A DNA stretch of 64,000 bases, from positions 2,815,001-2,879,000 of the forward strand of contig NZ_CP071454.1 in the NCBI RefSeq assembly GCF_017352135.1, in the 5' to 3' direction. The stretch is from Rhizobium lentis (GTDB lineage: Bacteria; Pseudomonadota; Alphaproteobacteria; Rhizobiales; Rhizobiaceae). The translations under genes and the position numbers were made by a program. This document shows, piece by piece, positions 52,910 to 60,280 of this stretch. A model generated the notes under the pieces. It made no database searches. It was not told where the DNA came from and saw only the letters and a list, made by a program, of their open reading frames with translations. Numbering within the stretch: the stretch's first letter is position 1; each line of letters opens with the position of its first letter.

Positions 52910-55900
52910 CTACCTGCGCTTGGCCAATCTCATTGCGTTGACCACCTTGATCGTCTCAAGAGACACGGTCGTCACGCGGGCAATGAGGTCTATGACGTGC
53001 TCCTTGTAGTCGGCGAACCGGTAGGTGTTGAACTTTTCCCGGATGGTCGGGTCCTTCGGCGTCTTCTCTTTGTATTGGTCAAGGATCCATTCGAGCCCCG
53101 AACGGTTGCCTAGGTGATAGTCAAACGCTTCTTTCGGAATGCCGGAGAGTGTGGTCTCCGTGTCGATGCGGATCACACCATTGTCTCGGTCCGCCTTCAG
53201 AATTGGCTTTGGCAGGACACCGGCAGCGCGGGCACCTTCGTCAGGCGTGTCAGCTCGGGCGATATCGAATTGCTCGACACTCTCGTAACCGATATGCAGC
53301 GCCATTAGCCTTTCGCCCCAGGTGGCCCAGATCCAGAAATCCGGGTAGAAGGGAATGCGGGGAAAATCGTGCTTTAGATTCAGTGCATAGGTCTCCCGAT
53401 AGATCGGATCGTGCAGCACGGCATAGACGTAATGGAAGATGTCTTCCTTGCCAATGGTGCGCTGCTTCCCTCTCCCCCCTTCTTGTGGAGATGCCTTGGC
53501 AGGGGCAAAGGGGGAATATTGGGCCGGCGCTGAGGCCGGAGGTTCACCTCGCGCTATCGGCTCCGCCGACGTTTCCCCCTCACCCGGGAGTAGCCGTCCG
53601 TCCTTGCCATAGGCCTTGTGAAACTGCTTTAGGCCCCAATCGGTGATATTGTCGACCCGCTCGCCGTTAGCGGTGTAGCGGTAGAGAGGGAGAACCTGGT
53701 AGCCATCGGAAGCCGCGCCGTAATGAAGGTCTACCGGACAGGCCGCAGATGACACACAAAACGGAGCACGAGCGCCGACACTGCTGAAGCTGATGATCTT
53801 GTTCTCGGCGTTTGGCGGAAACATATCAGGCAATTGATATGTCATCGCATTTAGATGCCGATCGAAGTAAAACCACGTTGAATGGAACGGGCGATAATTG
53901 ACCCGAATGATCAACTCTTGGCTGAACTGCTTCGAGACGCCAGACGTCAGATACTTGCTCAGCTCGCGGTCCCAACTGATGTCGGTAGCCGCATTTTCAC
54001 CAAGGCTTCTGGCTCTCTCGTAGGCGCTTATGAAGTATTTTATTTTCCGTTCCAGATGCTCCTTTGAGCGATCGTATACCCACTCATCACGGTGGCTCGC
54101 ATTTCCCAATGAGAACAGGCGAAATATTGCATTACTTTTGTTTTTCTTGAATGCCTTGACGTCTTTTGAGCAGACGGCAGGTAATTCACCCCAGTCGTTG
54201 TCGCTCTGCTCCAGCCATTGACCTGTCTTGTTCGGCAGGATTGTCTCGAAACGCGCATCTGACATTTTGGAATGCGAGAGGAACGACAGTTTATCGGTCG
54301 CCAACTCGTTTTCAGGACGTCGAAGATAGCGAATAACTGCGCCGGTTTTCCCGCGCTTTTTGACAAAAAAGGAGATTACGATTCCGGTCTGAATGCCAAA
54401 GACGTTGTGAGACGTCCCAGAAAGCTTCGGATTATCTCGAACGTCGCCGCCCAAGTCTACCAACCAAATTTCGGAGAACTCCTTAGCTACGGCTTTTCTG
54501 AAGCCATCGAATGCGGCTTTGGACACAAAGTTCCGATTGGTAACAAATGCAATTACACCGTCGTCAGCGAGTCTATCACTCGCCCAACGAATGAACCGAA
54601 CATACATGTCATACACAGTATTCTTGTTCTGTGCAGTTCCTAGTCGAATATATGTATCCCTAATCGTTTGATCTATTCGGTTATAGGATCGGTTCGCGTT
54701 GCGCTGATCATAATACTCCTGTCGTGGGTTATACGGCGGATTGCCGATGACTACCGAAATCTTGCGAGCATTCTGACGTTTCACGCGCTCGATGTTCTCG
54801 TCCGAGAGTGCCGCGAACATGTCGTGTTGGTGGCCGGCGCGGATGCCGAGCCCCTCCACATTGTCCAGCGTGTCGACGAAGCAGAGATTGGGAAATTCGG
54901 CGAACTGGCCTGATATCGCAGCATAGGTCGACTCAATGTTTAGGTTGGCGACATAATAGGGAAGGATCGCCACCTCGTTTGCATGCAATTCGTTCTTGTA
55001 TTTGTGCGCGAGCTTCTTCGGTTCGCCGCGGAAATATTCCAGGAGTTCGCAGATGAAGGTGCCGGTGCCGGTCGCCGGATCGAGGATCTCGACATGCGGG
55101 TCTATCAGGTTCTTGTCAAAGTGCCTCTCGCAGAGCCAGTCCGTGCTCTCTATCATGAACTTGACGATCTCGTTTGGCGTGTAGACCACGCCCAGCCGGT
55201 CGGCTTTCTTAGTGTCGTAGACCTTGTAGAAATTCTCGTAGATCACCTTGAGAAAGGTCTGCTTTTCCGAGTGACTGGTAATCTGGGCGGCGTTCGCCCG
55301 GATGGCGGCATAGTAAGGTTCCAGCCCTTTCAGCGTCTCCTTCTTCACTGCCCCAGTGAAGAACTTGCCCTCCAGCGCATACAGTTCCTTGGCGATATTA
55401 TTCTCGTGGTGGAAGTCGCCCTCGTTGAAGACCTGGGTGAAGATCTCCTCGGTTAGGATGTGCTGGATCAGCATTTCCCTGACGTCTGCCTCCGAGAGTG
55501 TCGGGTTGATAGTCTCCTTGCAGGTGTCGAGGAATTTGTGCGCCGCCGCTCTAAAGTGCACGTTTTCGGCGTAGGCAGTGTCGATGCGCTCACGTAGAGC
55601 ATCCAGCACAAAGGGGAGATAGGTCTTGAACTCCTCAACCGCCTTGCGGAACTCGCGGATTTCGGCTCTCTCATAGTCGAAGAACAGGTTAAGCAGCTTT
55701 AACAGCGACTCGCTGTCGTTCATGGGGCAGCGGTAGACTTCACGTCGGTCCTGGATCAGCACAGCTGTGTTAGAGTTCTCGAAGATTATGTTGTCCTGCG
55801 GATACCCTTTCGCGAGCTTCTTGCTAATCTCTACGTCGAGGACATCGGCTGTGTCCTTAGCCTCCCAGTAACCGAATGGGAGACCGATCGAATGAAAGAT

Positions 55901-56098
55901 TGTGCCGTCGGGTCGGATGCGTGACCTCTGGGCCGACGCAAACTCGTATTGCGCTGCGAACTGCCAGTTGAGCTGGCGGGCCCAAGTTTTCAAGAGGTCC
56001 TTGAAGGCCTCGGATATGACCCCTTCCGTCACCGAGCCGGAAAACTTCCGCAAGCGATCGATTTCATTAAGGTATTGATTGATTAACTGCTGGCTCAT
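52910..56098 (-). CDS. Type ISP-like restriction-modification enzyme (N6-adenine methyltransferase)
   Basis: 1062 aa. An N-terminal nuclease-like segment has D64 and E79-x-K81 (RPDGTIF...GYWEAKD). A helical region with RLGVVYTPNEIVKFM (about 301-315) leads to the AdoMet motif DPATGTGTF (340-348) and catalytic NPPY (453-456). The C-terminal ~450 residues, with GYQVLPLYRYTANGERVDNITDWG, match the target-recognition part of Type ISP enzymes such as LlaBIII. The large RecA-like helicase of full ISP proteins (about 1500 aa) is not present, so cutting may need another subunit or be lost. About residues 835-878 look like an in-frame inserted repeat. Confidence 0.85.
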   Translation of the reverse strand: MSQQLINQYLNEIDRLRKFSGSVTEGVISEAFKDLLKTWARQLNWQFAAQYEFASAQRSRIRPDGTIFHSIGLPFGYWEAKDTADVLDVEISKKLAKGYPQDNIIFENSNTAVLIQDRREVYRCPMNDSESLLKLLNLFFDYERAEIREFRKAVEEFKTYLPFVLDALRERIDTAYAENVHFRAAAHKFLDTCKETINPTLSEADVREMLIQHILTEEIFTQVFNEGDFHHENNIAKELYALEGKFFTGAVKKETLKGLEPYYAAIRANAAQITSHSEKQTFLKVIYENFYKVYDTKKADRLGVVYTPNEIVKFMIESTDWLCERHFDKNLIDPHVEILDPATGTGTFICELLEYFRGEPKKLAHKYKNELHANEVAILPYYVANLNIESTYAAISGQFAEFPNLCFVDTLDNVEGLGIRAGHQHDMFAALSDENIERVKRQNARKISVVIGNPPYNPRQEYYDQRNANRSYNRIDQTIRDTYIRLGTAQNKNTVYDMYVRFIRWASDRLADDGVIAFVTNRNFVSKAAFDGFRKAVAKEFSEIWLVDLGGDVRDNPKLSGTSHNVFGIQTGIVISFFVKKRGKTGAVIRYLRRPENELATDKLSFLSHSKMSDARFETILPNKTGQWLEQSDNDWGELPAVCSKDVKAFKKNKSNAIFRLFSLGNASHRDEWVYDRSKEHLERKIKYFISAYERARSLGENAATDISWDRELSKYLTSGVSKQFSQELIIRVNYRPFHSTWFYFDRHLNAMTYQLPDMFPPNAENKIISFSSVGARAPFCVSSAACPVDLHYGAASDGYQVLPLYRYTANGERVDNITDWGLKQFHKAYGKDGRLLPGEGETSAEPIARGEPPASAPAQYSPFAPAKASPQEGGRGKQRTIGKEDIFHYVYAVLHDPIYRETYALNLKHDFPRIPFYPDFWIWATWGERLMALHIGYESVEQFDIARADTPDEGARAAGVLPKPILKADRDNGVIRIDTETTLSGIPKEAFDYHLGNRSGLEWILDQYKEKTPKDPTIREKFNTYRFADYKEHVIDLIARVTTVSLETIKVVNAMRLAKRR
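53465..53595. repeat. Palindromic repeat apparently inserted in frame in the methyltransferase gene
   Basis: The segment ccctctcccccttcttgtgg...gcaggggcaaagggggaata, followed by ggccggcgctgaggccgg, has the look of rhizobial intergenic palindromes (inverted ctccccc / ggggga ends). It does not resemble the AT-rich host gene. In the protein it gives a Pro/Ala/Glu/Gly stretch (GEGETSAEPIARGEPPASAP, then AQYSPFAPAKASPQEGGRGK) between two conserved parts. Confidence 0.6.
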
Positions 56099-56159
56099 GA
56101 TTCCCTCACGAGCGGAAGCTACCGTTATTGTTAGGCATGCGGTAGTGCCCTTTTATAGT

Positions 56160-56873
56160 TCATTCCGCTGCGATGCTCGTTAGTTCCGCGCGAGCCAACC
56201 AATCAATCCACCGGCCTAAAAATTCTCGGAAGTTACTTTCGGAGATGCGGAGCAGGCGCAGATCTCGAATCGTCGGGATTACAGTCGGACAGCGTCCCTG
56301 GCGGTTGTGGCACTTCGGTGGCGTGCGATCCTGTCGCGCGCTGACGAAGCACAACATCGACGCTTCCCCATAGGAAGTCTCACCTTGGTCGTTCAAATAC
56401 AGGATGCCACCATGTGACAGACCGTTTCGGAGACAGTTCAGGAAGGTCACGAATGGCAGCTCCTTGGCAGACTCTCGCGCGTCGGGTGATTGAAGGGCCT
56501 CTGCTATTTTTTGTGGGAGGCCATGTGCGACATTGAAAAGCGGGACACTTTGCAGAAATGACCAATCGAGTTCCGCGAATATCGGATGGTCGCACAGTTT
56601 CTTGCCCTGAACGGCAGCCTCAATTTTCTTCGCGAGGTGTTTGGAGAGAAGGCGTTCGTCTGCATAACCTTCATCCTCACCAAGGTGTTTTTGGATCCGT
56701 TCGATGGGAAGGGTAAGCATAGGCGTGGCCAAAGCCAGAGTAAGCGTCGTCGTGAGGGCGCCCCCGTGCCGTGAAGCGGTTTCTCTATCACCTAGGACAA
56801 CTGGTAGGAGAAACTGTAAGAGATCGTGACAACGAACTGGGAGCTCGGTGCTGTAGCTATTCGGAAGTCCCAT
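56160..56873 (-). CDS. Hypothetical protein with HEPN-type RNxxxH motif
   Basis: 237 aa. The centre reads FVTFLNCLRNGLSHGGILYL, with R149-N150-(G-L-S)-H154. The R-N-x3-H spacing within a helical context is the catalytic motif of HEPN RNases. The N-terminal half is hydrophobic/helical (LTTTLTLALATPMLTLPIERI). The C-terminal part includes CHNRQGRCPTVIPTIRDLR, with a possible metal pair, and then FREFLGRWIDWLARAEL. It starts upstream of the ISP-like gene on the same strand with a 61-base gap between them. RNase activity and a defence role are inferred. Confidence 0.7.
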   Translation of the reverse strand: MGLPNSYSTELPVRCHDLLQFLLPVVLGDRETASRHGGALTTTLTLALATPMLTLPIERIQKHLGEDEGYADERLLSKHLAKKIEAAVQGKKLCDHPIFAELDWSFLQSVPLFNVAHGLPQKIAEALQSPDARESAKELPFVTFLNCLRNGLSHGGILYLNDQGETSYGEASMLCFVSARQDRTPPKCHNRQGRCPTVIPTIRDLRLLRISESNFREFLGRWIDWLARAELTSIAAE

Positions 56874-57244
56874 GCTTCGCCCTCGTTTCTACCTAGGCTG
56901 TCTCTACGATGCCTATGATTGGAGTCTCGCCCTGTGCCGAAGGCACAAGTTGTCAGCACTTGAAATGCTGCAGCTTACCGTGCGCATCTCGTAAACCGCC
57001 TTTTGATAACATGAGGACGCTCGTTATCAGAACGCCCGCGCCGAACAAGCGCCGACCTGACCGCGGAGAGGTGGCAGAGGGGTCGAATGCACCGCACTGG
57101 AGATGCGGCAGTACATGCGAGGCTGCTTTCGACCTCGGCAACAAACCGAAGCCCGAAGCGGCTATGCGATTGCCCAGGGAAAGCCTGCTGTCAAACATCG
57201 GGAGGGAACGCAGCAACGCCCGACAAACCCGCCGATCTTGTACC
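56874..57244. other. Gene-poor right end of the island with a tRNA-Ser fragment
   Basis: No convincing gene. It has an AT-richer stretch (56900-57050), then a partial tRNA-Ser at 57065-57122, then ~120 bases of unassigned sequence before the SDR stop. Confidence 0.6.
57065..57122 (+). pseudogene. tRNA-Ser 5' fragment
   Basis: ggagaggtggcagaggggtc...accgcactggagatgcgg matches the acceptor 5' strand, D arm and anticodon arm of a class II tRNA-Ser. The loop ctggaga would give anticodon GGA. The variable arm becomes unrecognisable after gtacatgcga, and there is no T arm (no ggttcgaatcc) or 3' acceptor strand, so no functional tRNA can form. It may be the scar of an integration or deletion. Confidence 0.65.
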
Positions 57245-58024
57245 TCATCCGCGCCCGTTAAACAGCCGCACCCCAGTCAATTTCCCAAGGCTCTCCACCA
57301 ATGCATCCTGAAACCCGACATCACCAACCTCCGCCGCCGCCTCCCGCCGCTGCCGATGATACCAATATCCACCACTGACCCTGGCCGCACCATCATCGCT
57401 CGTCGCAAGCCATGTCTGCGTCAGATGCCCCATCTCCAGATCATCGGGCGCGCCGGCGCCGCCCATCTTGGTCGGCACCCAGCCGGGGTCGACGGCGTTG
57501 CTCAGCACGTCCGGCCAGTGGCGGGCGATGGCGGCGGAAAGCGTGGCGATGTAGAGCTTGCTTTCGGAATAGGCCTGGCTGGCGCTCCAGGGACGCTTCT
57601 TCCAGTCGATATCGTCGAGCGCGCTGCTGCCGCTGCGGTGCATGCCGCTGCTGAGATAGATCAGCCGGTCAGGCCGCGTGATCCAGGCGGTGAGCAGATA
57701 GGGGGCGAGCGTGTTGACCGCCAGCGTCTTGGCGTGGCCTTCAGGCGTTTCGCCGCGGCTGCGTTCGAGATAGATGCCGGCATTGTGGATGACGGCGTCC
57801 ATACGGCCGATGGTGTTGAGCTGATGGGCGATGGAGCGCGTTTCGACGGCGCTGGCGAGATCGCCGATGACCAGGCCGAGGGCGGCGGCTGAGGTCTCGG
57901 CGATTGCCGCGGCGCGCTCGCGGGAGCGGGCGTGGAGCACGACGTCGTGGCCTTCGCGGATGAGGGTACGGGCGGCGGCGAGGCCGAGGCCATCGGTGGA
58001 ACCGGTGATAAAGATGCGGCTCAT
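57245..58024 (-). CDS. SDR family NAD(P)-dependent oxidoreductase
   Basis: 259 aa from ATG 58022-58024 with aaaggaa upstream. The cofactor motif is FITGSTDGLGLAAARTL (TGxxxGxG). DAVIHNAGIYLER is the NAG motif, and catalytic residues lie in LIYLSSGMHRSG and QAYSESKLYIATL (YxxxK as Y-S-E-S-K). VDPGWVPTKMGG follows. It is a classical short-chain dehydrogenase; the substrate is unknown. It is the first ordinary chromosomal gene to the right of the island. Confidence 0.92.
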   Translation of the reverse strand: MSRIFITGSTDGLGLAAARTLIREGHDVVLHARSRERAAAIAETSAAALGLVIGDLASAVETRSIAHQLNTIGRMDAVIHNAGIYLERSRGETPEGHAKTLAVNTLAPYLLTAWITRPDRLIYLSSGMHRSGSSALDDIDWKKRPWSASQAYSESKLYIATLSAAIARHWPDVLSNAVDPGWVPTKMGGAGAPDDLEMGHLTQTWLATSDDGAARVSGGYWYHRQRREAAAEVGDVGFQDALVESLGKLTGVRLFNGRG

Positions 58025-58159
58025 GGGGGTTCCTTTCGCGGTGGGCGTGGGGTGGGGAGTCAAGCAGGTTTTGGTTGGGGGCTCAATGCAGGAGTTGGGG
58101 TGTGGGTTCCCGGCGCGTGATCTCCCGAAGTAACGTTTTGGGGTTGTCCGTTGTGCGGA

Positions 58160-58305
58160 TGCTTGCCCCTCACCCTAACCCTCTCCCCGTAAAAACGGGG
58201 CGAGGGGACGTGCCAAACGAGACGTCAGAGAGGGACGGAGAGGGCGCGTCATGGTCCCTTCGCCCCGCGCGCGGGGAGAAGGTGCCGGCAGGCGGATGAG
58301 GGGCG
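58160..58305. repeat. Family A mosaic repeat
   Basis: cccctcaccctaaccctctccccgtaaaaacgggg ... cgcgcggggagaaggtgccg ... gcggatgagggg, the same order as at 9287-9420 and 10115-10260. The rest of 58025-58451 holds a family B palindrome (58352-58388, ggatcctcgggtcaagcccg) and nothing else. Confidence 0.78.
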
Positions 58306-58451
58306 ATTTTCGTCGGTGATTCAATGATTTGGCGCCAGTAATCGTCGGCGGGCGTGGATCCTCGGGTCAAGCCCGAGGATGACGGAGAGTGGGGTGGGGT
58401 TCGGCGAAAACGGCAACTTCGTCAGGCTGGGCCACTCCAACCGACGCCACC

Positions 58452-59066
58452 TCACATCCCCTGCCGCCGCAGCTCCGCCCCCGCGGCAATCGTCTGCACC
58501 AGCTCGTCCACCTCGCGTGCCAACCGTTCCAGCGGCAATCCCACGAAGCGCCCCTCCAGGCTGATGCTGACCACCCCATGCACCGCGCCAAACAATGTGC
58601 GGGCGCGGATGGCGCGGTCTTCGGGCGGCATGTCGGGCTGCAGTTCGGCGAGCGGTTCGGCGATCACGTCCATCAGGAAGAGGTGTTCGTCCAGGTGCCA
58701 TTGCGGCGTCGGGCTGGTGGCGGGGGGGAAGTGGTCGAACAGCGCCTTCCAGAGATTGCGGTGTTCCACCGCGAAGGCGAGGTAGCCCTGGGCGAGGTTG
58801 CGCAGGCGATCGGTCGGGCTTTTGCCCCTGGCCTCGTCAAGCGTCAGCCTGGCCTCCAGCGCCTTCAGCGTCGCGGAATTCACATGGATGACGAGCTCGG
58901 CGAGGTCGGAGAAGACGGTGTAGAGGCCGCCGAGCGCGCAGCCGGCATCCTGGGTGATGTCGCGGGCGCGCAGGTTGGCAAGGCCGTCGCGGGCGATGCG
59001 CTCGCGCGCCGCCTCGATCAGCCGGGCCTTCAAATCCTCCCGTTTTTCTTCTCGTCTGCCGGCCAT
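58452..59066 (-). CDS. TetR family transcriptional regulator
   Basis: 204 aa from ATG 59064-59066 (MAGRREEKREDLKARLIEAA); ATG 59078 or TTG 59102 are alternatives. The N-terminal helix-turn-helix is LANLRARDITQDAGCALGGLYTVFSDLAELVIHV. The C-terminal ligand domain (AFAVEHRNLWKALFDHFPP...RTLFGAVHGVVSISLEGRFVG) is typical of TetR proteins. It is divergent from the pspA-like gene; three matching palindromes in the gap are its likely operators. Confidence 0.9.
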   Translation of the reverse strand: MAGRREEKREDLKARLIEAARERIARDGLANLRARDITQDAGCALGGLYTVFSDLAELVIHVNSATLKALEARLTLDEARGKSPTDRLRNLAQGYLAFAVEHRNLWKALFDHFPPATSPTPQWHLDEHLFLMDVIAEPLAELQPDMPPEDRAIRARTLFGAVHGVVSISLEGRFVGLPLERLAREVDELVQTIAAGAELRRQGM

Positions 59067-59088
59067 TAACCATTCCATTTCGATTTTA

Positions 59089-59160
59089 TGAACGACGTTC
59101 AATAATTATCTTGAACGTCGTTCATGATTCTGCCATAACTCGTCTCGTGAACAACGTTCA
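59089..59160. promoter_or_regulatory. Three TGAACGNCGTTCA operators
   Basis: 13-bp palindromes occur at 59089-59101 (tgaacgacgttca), 59112-59124 (tgaacgtcgttca) and 59148-59160 (tgaacaacgttca, one mismatch). They are 23 and 36 bases apart, between the divergent TetR and PspA-like genes. The last lies directly before the pspA-like ribosome site. They are most likely bound by the TetR protein, which would repress itself and the PspA/YiaA genes. Confidence 0.8.
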
Positions 59161-59177
59161 TAAACCGGAGGAAGGAA

Positions 59178-59864
59178 ATGTTCAAATTGATTTCCACATT
59201 GCTGCGGGGCAGGGCGCATGATGCCGAGCAGGCTTTCGCCGATCGCAACGCCGTGCCGCTGCTGGCCCAGCAGATCCGCGATGCCGCCCAGTCGATCCAG
59301 ACGGCGCGGCGCAGCGTCGCCGTCGCCATTGCCCAGAACGAGCAGGAGAAGGCGCAGCATCAGGCGATCCTTGCCCGCATCGCCGATCTCGAGACCCGCG
59401 CCACCGCGGCACTCACCAAGGGCAATGAAGGCCTGGCGCGGGAAGCGGCCGAGGCGATCGCCTTTCTCGAGGCCGAGCGCGACGCGTCGGAACAGGCGCA
59501 AAGCCAGTTCACCACCGGTATCGCCAAGCTGAAGGGCATCGTCAGGGATGCCGAGGCGCGGCTGCAGGCGCTGCAGCGCGGCGAGCGGCTGGCCCGCGCC
59601 ACCGAGCAGGCGCAGAAGCTCGATATCGCCGTCGCCGGCCCCGGCCTTGCCACCCTCGACGAGGCCGAGGAGACGTTGGCCAGGCTTCGCCTGCGCCAGA
59701 GCCAGAACGAGCTGACGGCGGCGGCGCTGAAGGAGACGGAAAGCGCCACCCGGCCGGCCGGCATCATCGAAAAGCTTGCCAATGCCGGCTGCGGCGCGCC
59801 GCTTACCTCATCGGCCGATGACGTGCTCGCCCGGCTGAAGAGCCGCATCACGCCGGCCGCCTGA
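59178..59864 (+). CDS. PspA/IM30 family protein
   Basis: A 228-aa protein, almost wholly helical and coiled-coil (MFKLISTLLRGRAHDAEQAF...LLAQQIRDAAQSIQTARRSV...). It has the N-terminal membrane-binding helix and the long alternating charged helices of PspA, which protect the inner membrane under stress. A strong ggaggaagga ribosome site precedes it. It is followed after 46 bases by the YiaA/YiaB gene. Control is probably by the divergent TetR rather than by PspF/sigma-54. Confidence 0.88.
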   Translation: MFKLISTLLRGRAHDAEQAFADRNAVPLLAQQIRDAAQSIQTARRSVAVAIAQNEQEKAQHQAILARIADLETRATAALTKGNEGLAREAAEAIAFLEAERDASEQAQSQFTTGIAKLKGIVRDAEARLQALQRGERLARATEQAQKLDIAVAGPGLATLDEAEETLARLRLRQSQNELTAAALKETESATRPAGIIEKLANAGCGAPLTSSADDVLARLKSRITPAA

Positions 59865-59910
59865 GATCGTCATCCCACCATCCACCCCTAGAAATTAAAG
59901 GGTCACTGAA

Positions 59911-60198
59911 ATGAACGACAGTTTCCAGAAACATTCCGCCAGCTGGGTCAGCTTCTCCTACATCTCCTTCGGCGCCGCCGCCTTCATGCTGGCGCTCGGC
60001 CTCTACATGATGCCGCTCGATCTCTGGGGGAAGGGCTATCTCGCCATGGGCATATTGATGCTGGTGCAGACGACGGTGAATATCACCAAGACGCTGCGCG
60101 ACAATGCCGAATCCGAGAAGCTGATCCGCAAGGTCGAAGATGCCCGCACCGAGAAGCTGCTGGTCAAATTCAATCGTAACGGTGAAGATCTTCCTTAA
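59911..60198 (+). CDS. YiaA/YiaB family inner membrane protein
   Basis: 95 aa. Two hydrophobic helices (about residues 14-33 and 41-58: SFSYISFGAAAFMLALGLYM and YLAMGILMLVQTTVNITKTL) with a charged cytoplasmic tail (ESEKLIRKVEDARTEKLLVK). This matches the YiaA/YiaB domain. It shares a transcription unit with the PspA-like gene, which suggests a membrane-stress module. Confidence 0.88.
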   Translation: MNDSFQKHSASWVSFSYISFGAAAFMLALGLYMMPLDLWGKGYLAMGILMLVQTTVNITKTLRDNAESEKLIRKVEDARTEKLLVKFNRNGEDLP

Positions 60199-60206
60199 CC
60201 ACATCG

Positions 60207-60246
60207 CAGAGTTGTTATCGCATTCAACTTTTGCGTAACAACTCTG
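60207..60246. promoter_or_regulatory. Inverted repeat between yiaA-like gene and acyltransferase gene
   Basis: The arms cagagttgttatcgca and tgcgtaacaactctg are complementary apart from one bulged T, with a ~9-nt loop. There is no T-tract. It could be a regulator site for the gene starting at 60281 or a weak bidirectional terminator. Confidence 0.45.
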
Positions 60247-60280
60247 TGGCCTTCTCTGCCCACCGAAAGAGGGTCTCGCC

